A stretch of DNA of 64,000 nucleotides, from assembly GCA_913774955.1 (NCBI GenBank), contig CAJYKV010000015.1:1-64000 (forward strand). The letters are read 5' to 3'. Numbering within the stretch: the first letter of the stretch is position 1; every line of letters starts with the position of its first letter. The translations under genes were made by a program, and so were the position numbers. The notes below the pieces were generated by a model, which saw nothing but the letters and a program-made list of their open reading frames with translations, had not been told where the DNA came from and did not search any database. Source of the stretch: an uncultured Acidovorax sp. (lineage in GTDB: Bacteria; Pseudomonadota; Gammaproteobacteria; Burkholderiales; Burkholderiaceae_C). This document shows, piece by piece, positions 25,341 through 35,257 of this stretch.

Positions 25341-26704
25341 TGAACGCCACCGCTTCTTCTTCCGCCACGCCCCCGGCCGACTCCGCCATGGCGCGCGGCC
25401 AGCGCATCGCCGTGCTCGGCGCCGGACCCATGGGCCTGGCCGTGGCCTACCAGCTCGCGCGCGACGGCCACCGCCCCGTGGTGTTCGAGGCCGACGACCG
25501 CGTAGGCGGCATGACCGCGATGTTCGATTTCGACGGCCTGGCGATCGAACGCTACTACCACTTCCACTGCACTTCCGACCACGACTTCCTGCAGGTGCTG
25601 GACGAGCTGGGCCTGGCCGACAAAATGCGCTGGCGCGCCACGCGCATGGGCTACTGGTTCCAGAAGCGCCTGCAGGCCTGGGGCAACCCGGTGGCGCTGC
25701 TGCGCTTCCAGGGCCTGGGGCTGGTGGCGAAGTTCCGCTACGGCCTGCACGCATTCCTCTCCACCAAGCGCGACGACTGGAAGCCGCTCGACGGCGTCGA
25801 GGCCACGGGCTGGATCCGCCGCTGGGTGGGCGCGGAGGCCTACGAGGTGCTGTGGCGCCGCCTCTTCGAGTACAAGTTCTACGAGCACACGGGCAATCTT
25901 TCGGCCGCCTGGATCTGGAGCCGCATCCGCCGCATCGGCCGCTCGCGCTACAGCCTCATGCAGGAAAAGCTCGGCCACCTGGAGGGCGGCTCCGCCACGC
26001 TGCTGGACGGCATGGCCGCGGACATCCGCGCGCACGGCGGCGAGATCCGCCTGTCCACGCCCGTGACGCGGGTGCGCATGGCAGCGGGCCGCGTGCAGGG
26101 CGTGGAGACGGCGCAGGGTTTCGAGGCCTTCGACAAGGTCGTGAGCACCGTGCCCCTGCCCTTCGTGCCGCGACTCATGCCGGACCTGCCGCAGGACGTG
26201 CTCTCGCGCTTCGCGGCGCTGAAGAACATCGCCGTGGTCTGCGTGATCGCCAAGCTGCGCAAGCCCCTCACCGAGAACTTCTGGCTCAACGTGAACGACC
26301 CGGACATGGACATTCCGGGCCTGGTGGAATACAGCAACCTCCGCCCGCTGCCGGAATCCATCGTCTACGTGCCGTTCTACATGCCCGGCGAGCACCCCAA
26401 GTACGCCGAGCCCGACCAGGCGTTCCTGGACAAGGTGCGCCGCTATCTGCGCACCATCAACCCCGCGCTGCAGGACGAAGACTTTCTGGCGATGCGCGCG
26501 AGCCGCTACCGCTACGCGCAGCCGATCTGCCCGCCCAACTACCTGGACAGCCTGCCGCCCGTGCAGTTGCCTGTGCAGGGCCTGTGGGTGGCCGATACGT
26601 CCTACTACTACCCCGAGGACCGCGGCATCTCCGAGAGCATCGGCTTCGGCCGCCGCATGGCGCGCGACGCGGCCCAGGCGGCCACACCAGGCTCCCGCCC
26701 GTGA
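25340..26704 (+). CDS. FAD-dependent oxidoreductase, amine-oxidase/UGM-like
   Basis: A 454-residue flavoprotein. The dinucleotide loop [19 protein letters not shown] (about 24-42) is followed by [10 protein letters not shown], the second half of the FAD signature. [13 protein letters not shown] and a C-terminal [22 protein letters not shown] are common in NAD(P)/FAD proteins that accompany glycan clusters. UDP-galactopyranose mutases share this fold and interconvert pyranose and furanose rings, which is suggestive in an arabinofuranose context but unproven. It overlaps the epimerase by 1 bp and the GtrA gene by 4 bp (GTGA). Confidence 0.75.
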   Translation: MNATASSSATPPADSAMARGQRIAVLGAGPMGLAVAYQLARDGHRPVVFEADDRVGGMTAMFDFDGLAIERYYHFHCTSDHDFLQVLDELGLADKMRWRATRMGYWFQKRLQAWGNPVALLRFQGLGLVAKFRYGLHAFLSTKRDDWKPLDGVEATGWIRRWVGAEAYEVLWRRLFEYKFYEHTGNLSAAWIWSRIRRIGRSRYSLMQEKLGHLEGGSATLLDGMAADIRAHGGEIRLSTPVTRVRMAAGRVQGVETAQGFEAFDKVVSTVPLPFVPRLMPDLPQDVLSRFAALKNIAVVCVIAKLRKPLTENFWLNVNDPDMDIPGLVEYSNLRPLPESIVYVPFYMPGEHPKYAEPDQAFLDKVRRYLRTINPALQDEDFLAMRASRYRYAQPICPPNYLDSLPPVQLPVQGLWVADTSYYYPEDRGISESIGFGRRMARDAAQAATPGSRP

Positions 26705-27132
26705 TCGCCGCCTTCCGCTCCCGGCAGTTCCTGGCCTTCCTGGTGACGGGCGGCGTGGCGGCGCTCGCCAACTTCGGCTCGCGCATCGCGTTCAGCCACT
26801 GGATGCCGTTCTCCGCCGCCGTGATCGCGGCCTACTGCGTGGGCATGTGCACGGCCTTCGTGCTGGCGCGCGCCTTCGTCTTCAAGGCGAGCACGCAGTC
26901 CACGCACAAGTCGGCGATGTTCTTCGTGCTGGTGAACCTGCTGGCCGTGGCGCAGACCTGGGCCGTGAGCATGGCGCTGCTGCGATGGGTGCTGCCCGCG
27001 CTCGGCGTCACGGATTTCGCGCCGGAGATCGCGCATGCCGTGGGCGTGGTGGTGCCGGTGTTCACGAGCTACCTGGGCCACAAGCGCTGGTCGTTCGCGG
27101 AGAAACCCACGCAGCCCGGCGCCACGGGCTGA
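26701..27132 (+). CDS. GtrA family protein
   Basis: A 143-residue membrane protein with four helices. [19 protein letters not shown] near the N-terminus and [13 protein letters not shown] at the C-terminus are the GtrA signature. GtrA proteins are implicated in flipping polyprenyl-linked sugars; a mycobacterial member (Rv3789) sits in the arabinan locus. It starts at GTG 26701, overlapping the upstream stop. Here it is the natural candidate to flip or hand over lipid-linked arabinose. Confidence 0.85.
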   Translation: MIAAFRSRQFLAFLVTGGVAALANFGSRIAFSHWMPFSAAVIAAYCVGMCTAFVLARAFVFKASTQSTHKSAMFFVLVNLLAVAQTWAVSMALLRWVLPALGVTDFAPEIAHAVGVVVPVFTSYLGHKRWSFAEKPTQPGATG

Positions 27133-27142
27133 CGGCACCACC

Positions 27143-28126
27143 ATGAACCCGCGCAGCGCCCTCGTCGCCGCCCTCGCCTGCACGGCCATCTACGTGGCGG
27201 CCCTGGTGTGGGCCGACGCGCGCAACCAGATCTTCGCGCAGCTGCCGCGCGTGGCCGTCTGGCTGCCCGGCATGGCGATGGTGTCCGTTGCCACCTACGT
27301 GCTGCGCTATGCGCGCTGGTACGGGCTGCTGCGTCGCGCCGGGCACCGCGTGCCGGTGCTGGCGGGGTTCGCGGGGTACCTCGCGGGCTTCGCCTTCACG
27401 GCCACGCCGGGCAAGGTGGGCGAGCTGGTGCGCACGCGCTACTTCGCGCGCTGGGGCGTGCCGGCCGCGCGCACGCTTTCGGCCTTCGTCTACGAGCGCG
27501 CCTTCGATCTGCTGGCGGTGTCGCTGCTCGCGGCTCTGGCCATTCCGTCGGGCCGGCTGTTCGGCATCGTGCTGGCCTTCGTGGCGGGACTGATCGGCGC
27601 CGTCGCCGCGGTGGCCGCGCGGCCCCGGTGGCTGCAGCGCCCCGCCGCCCGCCTGCGCGCCGCCGGCTGGCGCCGCGCCGGCCGTGCGGGCCGCACGCTG
27701 GCACGGGGCCTGTCGGGCTGCCGGCTCTGGCTCACGCCGCGCGACATGGCCTTGTCGTTCGCGCTGGGCCTGCTGGCCTGGGGCGGCGTGGCGGCGTCGT
27801 TCGCGTGGCTGCTGCAGGGCCTGGATGCCGCACTGCCGCTGCGCGCGGCCCTGTCCACCTACCCCACCGCGATGCTGGCCGGCGCGGCATCGATGCTGCC
27901 CGCGGGCATCGGGACGACCGAGGCCACCATCGTCGCGCTGCTGGCGCTGCATGCCGTGCCGGTGGGCACCGCGGCCCTGGCCGCCGTGGGCATCCGCTTC
28001 GCCACGATGTGGCTGGCGGTGGCCTGCGGTTTCGCCGCCATGGGCTGGCTCGAGCGCCGCGGGCCGGCCCCGGCGGACGACGGCACCAGCCGGACAACGG
28101 CGCCAGGAGGCCTCAGGCGCTCCTGA
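27143..28126 (+). CDS. Lysylphosphatidylglycerol synthase TM/flippase-like protein
   Basis: A 327-residue protein of the UPF0104/LPG-synthase transmembrane family with about eight hydrophobic segments. YVLRYARWYGLLRRAG, FTATPGKVGELVRTRYF and SMLPAGIGTTEATIVALL (shown in part) are the family blocks. Members accompany glycan and lipid-carrier genes and are suspected transporters. It is the last gene of the cluster, 10 bp after gtrA, and meets parB tail to tail 22 bp downstream. Confidence 0.8.
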   Translation: MNPRSALVAALACTAIYVAALVWADARNQIFAQLPRVAVWLPGMAMVSVATYVLRYARWYGLLRRAGHRVPVLAGFAGYLAGFAFTATPGKVGELVRTRYFARWGVPAARTLSAFVYERAFDLLAVSLLAALAIPSGRLFGIVLAFVAGLIGAVAAVAARPRWLQRPAARLRAAGWRRAGRAGRTLARGLSGCRLWLTPRDMALSFALGLLAWGGVAASFAWLLQGLDAALPLRAALSTYPTAMLAGAASMLPAGIGTTEATIVALLALHAVPVGTAALAAVGIRFATMWLAVACGFAAMGWLERRGPAPADDGTSRTTAPGGLRRS

Positions 28127-28129
28127 TAC

Positions 28130-28148
28130 CCCAAGGGCGCCCTGGGGC
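28130..28148. terminator. Short hairpin between convergent genes
   Basis: CCCCAAGGGCGCCCTGGGG is a near-perfect inverted repeat in the 22-bp gap between the flippase-like gene and parB. It has no U tract, so it is at best a weak or Rho-assisted bidirectional stop. Confidence 0.35.
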
Positions 28149-29084
28149 TCAGCCTTCGCCGCGCAGGCGCTCTATGAGGCCGTTGAGGGCCTCCAGCGAG
28201 CCGAACTGGATCGCCAGCTCGCCGACTTCCTCGGTGCGGCCGCCGCGCTTGACCCGCTTCTTCACCCGCACCTCTACTTCCGCCATCAGCAGATCGGAGA
28301 GTTCTTCCTCCACGCGCTTGAGGTCGCGCGATTTGGCGTCCTTGCGGGACTTCTGCGGCGCGAGGCTGAATTCCGCGCCGATCTTCTTCACCAGCCCCTC
28401 GGCTTCGCGCACCGACAGCTTGCGCGCCGCGATCTGGTTGCCGGCCGTGATCTGCGCGGCGCGGTCCAGCGACAGCAGCGCGCGCGCATGGCCCATGTCG
28501 ATGTCGCCGGCCATCAGCATGGTCTGCACCGGCTCGGCGAGGTTCAGCAGTCGCAGCAGATTGCTGGCGGCGCTGCGCGAACGGCCCACGGCCTGCGCCG
28601 CCTGCTCGTGCGTGAGGCCGAATTCCTTCACCAGGCGCGCGAGGCCCTGCGCTTCTTCGAGCGGGTTCAGATCCTCGCGCTGGATGTTCTCGATCAGCGC
28701 CATCGCCGCGGCGGATTCGTCCGGCACCTCGCGCACCAGCACCGGCACCTCGGCCAGCCCCGCGATGCGCGCGGCCCGGAAGCGCCGCTCGCCCGCGATG
28801 ATCTCGTAGCGGCCCGCGTTCTCGCCCTGCGCCAGCCGGCGCACGAGGATGGGCTGCATGATGCCCTGCGCCTTGATGCTCTCGGCCAGCTCGTAGAGCG
28901 CGCCTTCGTCCATGCGCGTGCGCGGCTGGTAGATGCCGGGCACCATGTCGTCGAGCGGCAGCGCGGACGGTGCCGCCGGGGCGGCGGATGCACCGCCCTC
29001 CGCGCCGGGAGCCGCCTCCGCGACCTTGGGGCCGAGCAGCGCTTCGAGGCCGCGTCCGAGGCCCTTGGGTTTCTTGGTTGCCAT
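28149..29084 (-). CDS. parB: Chromosome partition protein ParB
   Basis: A 311-residue ParB/Spo0J. It binds parS, spreads as a CTP-dependent clamp and drives origin segregation with ParA. KKPKGLGRGLEALLG (residues 4-18) is the N-terminal ParA-contact motif. YQPRTRMDEGALYELAESI and GERRFRAARIAG are the CTP-binding N-domain. NIQREDLNPLEEAQG and a helix-turn-helix (HEQAAQAVGRSRSAASNLLRLL, given in part) follow, then a C-terminal dimer domain. Four parS sites lie 2-8 kb to the right. Start at ATG 29084 fits the family N-terminus. Confidence 0.95.
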   Translation of the reverse strand: MATKKPKGLGRGLEALLGPKVAEAAPGAEGGASAAPAAPSALPLDDMVPGIYQPRTRMDEGALYELAESIKAQGIMQPILVRRLAQGENAGRYEIIAGERRFRAARIAGLAEVPVLVREVPDESAAAMALIENIQREDLNPLEEAQGLARLVKEFGLTHEQAAQAVGRSRSAASNLLRLLNLAEPVQTMLMAGDIDMGHARALLSLDRAAQITAGNQIAARKLSVREAEGLVKKIGAEFSLAPQKSRKDAKSRDLKRVEEELSDLLMAEVEVRVKKRVKRGGRTEEVGELAIQFGSLEALNGLIERLRGEG

Positions 29085-29113
29085 GCGATGTGATCCGAAT
29101 GAAAAGGTGAAAG

Positions 29114-29656
29114 TCAGCGCGCCGCCACCCAGGGCGCGATCAGCGCATGCCCCGCGTCCCAGTCGCCCAGTCCCGATGCGGCATTCAGGTGCCCGCAGGC
29201 GCCGGCATCCACGAAACGCGCATGCCAGTCCGCGGCCATCGCCTGGGCGCGGTCCAGGGCGCAGTAGGGGTCGTCCTGGCTGCCCACCAGCACGGCGGGG
29301 AACGGCAGCGCCGTGCGCACGATGGGCGTCCAGCCGGGCAGCAGCGCGGCGATGTCGGGGCGCGCCACGTCGCCGGGCCCCACCAGCAGCGCGCCACGCA
29401 CCTTGCCGGCGTGCCGCGTATGCGCGGCCCACCACGCGGTGAGGATGCAGCCCAGGCTGTGGGCCACGAGCACCACGGGCCGGGGAGCGTCGCCCACGAC
29501 GTCCTCCAGCCGCGCGCACCAGTCGCCGCGCAGCGGATGCATCCAGTCGTGCTGCTCCACGCGCCGGTAGCCATAGCGGGCCTCCCAGCGGCTTTGCCAG
29601 TGGTCGGGGCTGGAGTTCTGCCAGCCCGGCAGGATGAGGACGTCTTCGGGGTTCAT
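29114..29656 (-). CDS. RBBP9/YdeN-type alpha/beta hydrolase
   Basis: A 180-residue serine hydrolase of the RBBP9/YdeN family. ILPGWQNSSPDHWQ at the N-terminus, VAHSLGCILTAWW (nucleophile Ser in GHSLG-like context, about residue 67), SQDDPYC (acid) and ACGHLNAASGLGDW (His) form the triad. Cellular substrate unknown. It lies between parA (20 bp) and parB (29 bp) on the same strand, an arrangement I believe is common in Comamonadaceae, and may simply be co-transcribed. Confidence 0.85.
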   Translation of the reverse strand: MNPEDVLILPGWQNSSPDHWQSRWEARYGYRRVEQHDWMHPLRGDWCARLEDVVGDAPRPVVLVAHSLGCILTAWWAAHTRHAGKVRGALLVGPGDVARPDIAALLPGWTPIVRTALPFPAVLVGSQDDPYCALDRAQAMAADWHARFVDAGACGHLNAASGLGDWDAGHALIAPWVAAR

Positions 29657-29676
29657 GCTACTTTTTTGATAGCAGA

Positions 29677-30447
29677 TCACATCCGCTTGACGCGCTTGAC
29701 CATCTCGCGCGCGAAGTCGATGAAGGCCTGGCTGCCCTTGGCGTTCGGATCGAACACCACGCCCGGCAGACCGTAGCTCGGCGCCTCGGCCAGCCGCACG
29801 TTGCGCGGGATCACGGTGTTGAACACCTTGTCGCCGAAATGGTCCTTGAGCTGCTCGCTGACCTGGCTCTGCAGCGTGATGCGCGGATCGAACATGACGC
29901 GCAGCAGGCCGATGATCTGCAGATCCTTGTTGAGGTTGGCGTGCACCTGCTTGATCGTGTTGACGAGATCGGTGAGGCCCTCCAGCGCGAAGTATTCGCA
30001 CTGCATCGGCACGATCACGCCGTTGGCGCAGCACAGGCCGTTGAGCGTCAGCATCGACAGACTCGGCGGGCAGTCGATGAGGATGAAGTCGAAATCCTTG
30101 TCCACCGCGGCCAGCGCGCTCTTCAGGCGCCGCTCGCGCTGCTCCAGGGCCACCAGCTCCACCTCGGCACCCGCGAGCTCACGGTTCGCGCCCAGCACGC
30201 GGTAGCCGCACTGCTCCGACAGCACCGCCGCCTCCTGCACCGAGGCGGATTCGAGCAGCACGTCGTACACCGTGAGTTCGAGCGCGCGCTTGTCCACGCC
30301 CGAGCCCATGGTGGCGTTGCCCTGGGGATCGAGGTCCACCAGCAACACGCGCTGGCCCACCTTGGCGAGGCCGGCGGCGAGGTTGACGGAGGTCGTCGTC
30401 TTGCCGACGCCGCCTTTCTGGTTGGCAATGCAGAAGATCTTGGCCAT
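29677..30447 (-). CDS. parA: Chromosome partition ATPase ParA
   Basis: A 256-residue ParA/Soj ATPase. The deviant Walker A is NQKGGVGKTTTSVNLAAGLA (starting near residue 9), Walker A' LVDLDPQGNAT, and Walker B FILIDCPPSLS. VMFDPRITLQSQV and VIPRNVRLAEAPSYGLP are family blocks. It forms nucleoid-bound gradients that move ParB-parS complexes. It lies upstream of parB in the same operon orientation, in the order mnmG-rsmG-lysE-parA. Confidence 0.95.
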   Translation of the reverse strand: MAKIFCIANQKGGVGKTTTSVNLAAGLAKVGQRVLLVDLDPQGNATMGSGVDKRALELTVYDVLLESASVQEAAVLSEQCGYRVLGANRELAGAEVELVALEQRERRLKSALAAVDKDFDFILIDCPPSLSMLTLNGLCCANGVIVPMQCEYFALEGLTDLVNTIKQVHANLNKDLQIIGLLRVMFDPRITLQSQVSEQLKDHFGDKVFNTVIPRNVRLAEAPSYGLPGVVFDPNAKGSQAFIDFAREMVKRVKRM

Positions 30448-30527
30448 GGAGGATGCGGGAAGAACGCCGGGAGGGCGGAAAAGTGGGAGCGGGCGAAGGG
30501 AGAAGGCGGGCAGCGGAGGCAGGTCGG

Positions 30528-31148
30528 TCAGCTGGAGACCGCCAGCTTGATGCCGAAGCCCAGCAGGAAGGTACCAGCGACCTTCTCCAGCACCCGGCCC
30601 ACGGCCGGCCGCGCGCGCATGCCCTCGGCCATGCGGTGCGTGAGCAGCACCACGGCCAGGCCGTAGAGGAACGTGAGCCCGGCGATCGTAGCCGCCATCA
30701 CGCCGAAAGTCAGCATGCCGCGGTGGTGCGCCGGATCGACGAAGAGCGGGAAGAACGCCATGTAGAAAACGATCGCCTTGGGGTTGAGCAACGTGATGAG
30801 CGCAGCCTGCCGGAAGTAGTGCCGCGGCTGGATGGCGATCACCGGGGCCGAGCCCGGGCGGGCCAGCAGCATGCGAAGACCCATCCAGGCCAGGTAGGCG
30901 GCGCCCAGCCACTGCACGGCGTGGAAGACAGCGGGCATGGCCGCCAGCAGCGCGGCTACGCCGGCCACGGCCATCCACAGCAGCACCTGGTCGCCCGCGA
31001 TCACGCCGAGCGTGGCCGCCAGACCGGCGCGCACACCGCCCTTGCTGGTGGAGGTGACGAGCGCCAGATTGCCCGGGCCCGGAATGGCCAGGAACAACAG
31101 GATGGCGGCGACGAATGCGCCGTAGTCCGCAATGCCAAACATCAGCAC
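30528..31148 (-). CDS. LysE/RhtB family amino-acid exporter
   Basis: A 206-residue LysE-type translocator with about six hydrophobic helices. ILLFLAIPGPGNLALVTST near the N-terminus and ALITLLNPKAIVFYMAFFP in the middle are signature blocks. Members export lysine, threonine, homoserine and other amino acids. The substrate is not evident. It sits between parA and rsmG on the same strand, 80 bp and 23 bp away. Confidence 0.9.
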   Translation of the reverse strand: MLMFGIADYGAFVAAILLFLAIPGPGNLALVTSTSKGGVRAGLAATLGVIAGDQVLLWMAVAGVAALLAAMPAVFHAVQWLGAAYLAWMGLRMLLARPGSAPVIAIQPRHYFRQAALITLLNPKAIVFYMAFFPLFVDPAHHRGMLTFGVMAATIAGLTFLYGLAVVLLTHRMAEGMRARPAVGRVLEKVAGTFLLGFGIKLAVSS

Positions 31149-31171
31149 CCCCGAAAATTGGAAGCGGGAGT

Positions 31172-31891
31172 TTAAGCCAGTGCTCCGCCGCCGGGTGTTG
31201 GAGTGCTGTCCGTTACGTCTTTGCGGGGGCGCATCCAGACGATGCAGCGTTCAGCCTCTAGGCCGGGCACCGTGAGTTGTTCCACGTGGAACACTTCGGC
31301 CTGTGCGGGCAGCGCGGCGATTTCATCGGCCGGATGCTTGCCCTTCATGGCCAGCCAGATGCCGTCGCCCGCCAACGCCGCCCGCGACCAGGAAACGAAA
31401 TCCGGCAGCGAGGCGAAGGCCCGGCAGCTCACCACGTCGAACGGGCCTTCGAGGTTCTCCACGCGCGCGTGGATGCCCTTCAGATTGCGCAATTGCAGCG
31501 AGACGGCCACCTGCTGCACGAAGGCCGCCTTCTTCGCCACCGTATCCACGCAGCTCACCTGCAGCTGTGGGCAGCAGATGGCGAACACCACGCCCGGCAG
31601 ACCGCCGCCGGAGCCTACGTCCAGCAACCGGGCGGCCTGCCCGCTGGGGCCCAGGCCCGACACATGCCGCTGCAGCGGCGGCACCGCCGCGAGGCTGTCC
31701 AACAGGTGGTGGGTGAGCATTTCCTGCGGATCGCGCACGGCCGTCAGGTTGTAGACCTTGTTCCACTTCTGCAGCAGCGCAAGAAACTCCAGCAACTGCG
31801 CATGCTGCGATTCAGTCAGGGACAGACCCAGCTTTTGCAGGCCTTCGCTCAGCGGCCCGGCCAGCGCCGATGCAGCCACCGCGGCCGTCAT
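31172..31891 (-). CDS. rsmG: 16S rRNA (guanine527-N7)-methyltransferase RsmG
   Basis: A 239-residue RsmG (GidB), which methylates G527 of 16S rRNA; loss gives low-level streptomycin resistance in several bacteria. [42 protein letters not shown] (SAM loop) and [13 protein letters not shown] are diagnostic. It overlaps mnmG by 4 bp. A perfect parS sequence is embedded near its 3' end. Confidence 0.95.
   Translation of the reverse strand: MTAAVAASALAGPLSEGLQKLGLSLTESQHAQLLEFLALLQKWNKVYNLTAVRDPQEMLTHHLLDSLAAVPPLQRHVSGLGPSGQAARLLDVGSGGGLPGVVFAICCPQLQVSCVDTVAKKAAFVQQVAVSLQLRNLKGIHARVENLEGPFDVVSCRAFASLPDFVSWSRAALAGDGIWLAMKGKHPADEIAALPAQAEVFHVEQLTVPGLEAERCIVWMRPRKDVTDSTPTPGGGALA
31278..31293. promoter_or_regulatory. 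parS site 1 (in rsmG)
   Basis: TGTTCCACGTGGAACA is a perfect 16-bp palindrome matching the bacterial parS consensus in its TGTTCCACGTGGAACA form. It lies inside the rsmG coding region, about 2.2 kb from parB. Confidence 0.95.
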
Positions 31892-33867
31892 GCCGCGGCC
31901 TCCACGGCAGGCTGGGCCGCGAACCCGCGGAAGCCGCCCTTCTTTAAATGCACCAGCAGCAGCGACACGGCAGCTGGCGTCACGCCGGAAATCCGCGATG
32001 CCTGGCCCAGCGTCTCCGGGCGATGCTTCTGCAGCTTCTGGCGCACCTCGATGGAAAGCGCCGCCACCTGCATGTAATCCAGCTCCCGCGGCAATTGCAG
32101 GCTCTCATAGTGGGAGGCGCGCTGCACCTCGTCTTTCTGCCGGTCGATGTAGCCCGCATACTTGGCGGCGATCTCGACCTGCTCCAGTACCGGATCGCTC
32201 AGGTCACCCAGTGTTTCACGTGAAACATCCGCGTTGGCGTATTTGCCGGCGTTCATGCCCATGAGCGTCTCGTACGACACGTCCGGGCGGCGCAGCAGAT
32301 CGAACAGGTTGTATTCATGCTCGATCGCCTTGCCGAGCACGCGCGCAGATTCCTCGGCCGGCAAGTTGCGCGGGTTCACCCAGGTGGACTTCAGGCGCTC
32401 GGTTTCGCGTGCCACGGCATCGCGCTTGCGGCTGAACGAGTCCCAGCGCGCGTCATCCACCAGGCCCATGCGCCGCCCGGCTTCCGTCAGGCGCATGTCG
32501 GCGTTGTCTTCCCGCAGCTGCAGGCGGAACTCGGCGCGGCTGGTGAACATGCGGTAGGGCTCGGTCACGCCCTTGGTGATCAGGTCGTCCACCAGCACGC
32601 CCAGGTAGGCTTCGTCACGGCGCGGCACCCACGCCGCCTCGCCCCGGCACTGCAGCGCGGCATTGATGCCGGCGAACAGCCCCTGGGCCGCTGCCTCTTC
32701 GTAGCCCGTGGTGCCGTTGATCTGGCCCGCGAAGAACAGGCCCTGGATCTGGCGCGTCTCGAAGCTGCTCTTGAGCGAACGCGGGTCGAAGTAGTCGTAT
32801 TCGATCGCGTACCCAGGACGCAGGATGTGGGCGTTCTCCAGCCCGCGCATCGATCGCACCAGGTCGTACTGCACGTCGAACGGCAGGCTGGTGCTGATGC
32901 CGTTGGGATAGAACTCGTGCGTGGTCAGCCCTTCCGGCTCCAGGAAAATCTGGTGGCTGTCCTTGTCCGCGAAGCGGTTGATCTTGTCTTCCACGCTCGG
33001 GCAGTAGCGCGGGCCCACGCCCTCGATCTTGCCGGTGAACATGGGGCTGCGGTCGAAGCCGGAGCGGATGATCTCGTGCGTGCGCTCGTTGGTGTGCGTG
33101 ATCCAGCAAGGCACCTGGCGCGGGTGCATCGCCGCCCCACCATAGGCGTGTGCCATGAAGCTGAACACCGGCACCGCTCCCTCGTTCACGCCGCCGGGCA
33201 TGCCGTCGCCGGGCTGCTCTTCGCACTGGCTGAAATCGATGCTGCGGCCGTCGATGCGCGGCGGCGTGCCGGTCTTGAGGCGCCCCTGCGGCAACTGCAG
33301 CTCCTTCAGGCGCGCCGACAGGCTCACGGCCGGCGGATCGCCCGCGCGGCCCGCGGAATAGTTGTTCAGCCCCACGTGGATCTTGCCGTCCAGAAAGGTG
33401 CCGGCCGTCAGCACCACGGTGCGCGAGCGGAAGGCGATGCCCACCTGGGTGACGGCGCCCACCACGCGGTCGCCCTCCACCATCAGGTCGTCGACGGCCT
33501 GCTGGAACAGCCACAGGTTCGGCTGGTTCTCCAGCATGCGGCGGATGGCGGCCTTGTAGAGGATGCGGTCGGCCTGCGCGCGGGTGGCACGCACGGCCGG
33601 GCCCTTGGAGCTGTTGAGGATGCGGAACTGGATGCCGCCCTCGTCCGTGGCCAGGGCCATGGCGCCGCCCAGTGCATCCACCTCTTTCACGAGGTGGCCC
33701 TTGCCGATGCCGCCGATGCTGGGGTTGCAGCTCATCTGGCCCAGCGTCTCGATGTTGTGGGTGAGCAGCAGCGTCTTGCTGCCCATGCGGGCGGCGGCGA
33801 GCGCGGCCTCGGTGCCGGCATGGCCTCCGCCAACGACGATCACATCAAATTCCTGGGGGTACAACAT
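31888..33867 (-). CDS. mnmG: tRNA uridine-34 carboxymethylaminomethyl enzyme MnmG
   Basis: A 659-residue MnmG (GidA), which with MnmE installs the cmnm5 group at wobble U34 of several tRNAs. [21 protein letters not shown] (given in part) is the FAD loop. [24 protein letters not shown] region, [33 protein letters not shown] and the C-terminal [16 protein letters not shown] are characteristic. It heads the mnmG-rsmG-lysE-parA-hydrolase-parB run, the usual origin-proximal order in this lineage. A parS site is embedded at 32212. Confidence 0.96.
   Translation of the reverse strand: MLYPQEFDVIVVGGGHAGTEAALAAARMGSKTLLLTHNIETLGQMSCNPSIGGIGKGHLVKEVDALGGAMALATDEGGIQFRILNSSKGPAVRATRAQADRILYKAAIRRMLENQPNLWLFQQAVDDLMVEGDRVVGAVTQVGIAFRSRTVVLTAGTFLDGKIHVGLNNYSAGRAGDPPAVSLSARLKELQLPQGRLKTGTPPRIDGRSIDFSQCEEQPGDGMPGGVNEGAVPVFSFMAHAYGGAAMHPRQVPCWITHTNERTHEIIRSGFDRSPMFTGKIEGVGPRYCPSVEDKINRFADKDSHQIFLEPEGLTTHEFYPNGISTSLPFDVQYDLVRSMRGLENAHILRPGYAIEYDYFDPRSLKSSFETRQIQGLFFAGQINGTTGYEEAAAQGLFAGINAALQCRGEAAWVPRRDEAYLGVLVDDLITKGVTEPYRMFTSRAEFRLQLREDNADMRLTEAGRRMGLVDDARWDSFSRKRDAVARETERLKSTWVNPRNLPAEESARVLGKAIEHEYNLFDLLRRPDVSYETLMGMNAGKYANADVSRETLGDLSDPVLEQVEIAAKYAGYIDRQKDEVQRASHYESLQLPRELDYMQVAALSIEVRQKLQKHRPETLGQASRISGVTPAAVSLLLVHLKKGGFRGFAAQPAVEAAA
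32212..32227. promoter_or_regulatory. parS site 2 (in mnmG)
   Basis: TGTTTCACGTGAAACA is a perfect 16-bp palindrome, the canonical parS consensus, inside the mnmG coding region. Confidence 0.95.
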
Positions 33868-34250
33868 GCAACTGCTCCGAAACCTCGAACACGAGGAGCG
33901 GCCCGATACCGAGAGAGCGCACGCCGGGCCGCCAGCGGGCGTCTTTGCCCGCCGGGCCGGCGTGAGGCCGGGTCAGGGTCGGGACAATGGGATCTGGAAA
34001 AAAGGGGAAGACCGGGATTTTCCCATGCCCGCCCCGGGCGCGCCACCACCCCGGCGCATCCCCTGCCCTGCGGAAGGGGCTGTTCCCCGTTAGTGCCAGA
34101 GCGCCTGCAGCGGGGCAATGGAGGAATTCGCCGGCCCGTAGGAACCATCGGCAAAGCCTTTTGAGTCGGCCCATGTATCGCCGGCAGGTTGTTTCACGTG
34201 GAACACCGGCTTGCAGGAATCCTGCCGCGCGGCTGTGGTCGAATCACGCC
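33868..34250. other. mnmG upstream region with parS
   Basis: This is a 383-bp gap between divergent mnmG and the FMN reductase. No gene is seen. It must hold the promoter of the mnmG operon on the minus strand and that of the reductase on the plus strand, but no clear sigma-70 pair was recognised. The third parS site lies at 34190-34205. Several GC-rich inverted repeats occur around 33935-33985 without U tracts. Confidence 0.5.
34190..34205. promoter_or_regulatory. parS site 3 (intergenic)
   Basis: TGTTTCACGTGGAACA matches parS with one asymmetric position between the two half-sites (TTTC versus GGAA). It lies in the mnmG-reductase gap and is the only one of the four outside a gene. Confidence 0.9.
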
Positions 34251-34832
34251 ATGCCCCAACTTCTCGTCTTCGCCGGCAGCACGCGCCAGCAATCCCTCAA
34301 CCGCCGGCTGGCGCGCGCCGTCGCCGACATCGCCCGCAGCGCGGGTGCCGAGACCACCCTGCTGGAGCTGTCGGATTTCGACATCCCGCTCTACAACGCC
34401 GATCTCGAATCCCAGGGAACGCCCGCCGACGTGGTCCGCCTCAAGGAGATCCTGCAGGCCCATGCCGGCTGGATCGTCTGTTCGCCCGAATACAACGGCA
34501 GCTACACCGCCCTGCTGAAGAACACCATCGACTGGGCATCGAGCCCTGTCGCCGGCCACCCGGTGTGGAGCGACGGCACCCTGCCCTTCCGCGGCAAGGT
34601 TGTGGGCATGCTGAGCGCCTCGCCTGGCGGCCTGGGCGGGCTGCGCTCGCAAAGCCATTTGGCGCCCCTGCTGCTGAACCTGGAATGCTGGCTCGCTCCC
34701 CAGGCGTTCGCCCTGGGACATGCGGGCAGCGCGTTCGACGAGGCCGGTGCGCTGGTGGATGCCGCGCACCATGGCCGCGTGCGCAACGTGGTGGAACAGG
34801 TGCTCTGGGCCAGCCAGCGCCTGGGGCGCTGA
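34251..34832 (+). CDS. NADPH-dependent FMN reductase
   Basis: A 193-residue flavodoxin-like NAD(P)H:FMN reductase. [18 protein letters not shown] (residues 4-21) binds the FMN phosphate. [20 protein letters not shown] and [15 protein letters not shown] are the family signatures (ChrR/SsuE/YieF-like). It reduces FMN, quinones or other acceptors; the physiological substrate is open. The next small gene starts 4 bp downstream. Confidence 0.9.
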   Translation: MPQLLVFAGSTRQQSLNRRLARAVADIARSAGAETTLLELSDFDIPLYNADLESQGTPADVVRLKEILQAHAGWIVCSPEYNGSYTALLKNTIDWASSPVAGHPVWSDGTLPFRGKVVGMLSASPGGLGGLRSQSHLAPLLLNLECWLAPQAFALGHAGSAFDEAGALVDAAHHGRVRNVVEQVLWASQRLGR

Positions 34833-34836
34833 ACGG

Positions 34837-35115
34837 ATGAATTCATCCCTCGATACCGTGGACTGCAGGCCCGGATGCGGCGCATGCTGCACGGCGCCGT
34901 CCATCTCCAGCCCCATCCCGGGAATGCCCCGGGGCAAACCGGCGGGCGTCGCCTGCGTGCAGCTCGACGAGGCCCTGCGCTGCAGGATCTTCGGCCGGCC
35001 CGAGCGGCCCGCCGTGTGCGGATCGCTGCGGCCGTCGGCGGACATGTGCGGGCCAGACAAAGCCCATGCCATCGCCTGGTTGGGGCGCCTGGAAGCAGCG
35101 ACGGCCCCGGCCTGA
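34837..35115 (+). CDS. YkgJ family cysteine-cluster protein
   Basis: A 92-residue protein with the YkgJ/UPF0153 Cys pattern: [15 protein letters not shown] near the N-terminus, then [20 protein letters not shown] and DMC. The clustered cysteines probably bind zinc or an Fe-S cluster. Function unknown. It is 4 bp after the FMN reductase and likely co-transcribed. Confidence 0.85.
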   Translation: MNSSLDTVDCRPGCGACCTAPSISSPIPGMPRGKPAGVACVQLDEALRCRIFGRPERPAVCGSLRPSADMCGPDKAHAIAWLGRLEAATAPA

Positions 35116-35257
35116 ACCTTGGTTGGGTGGCCCCGCAGCCGGCATCACACCGGGCACGGGGGGCCGAGGGCAGCCTCCGGCGGCATGGTGGCCGACAGCA
35201 CGAATCCGCGCCCGCTAGTAGCATGGCAGGCTTGTTCCACTGTCCCCAGATCTGACC

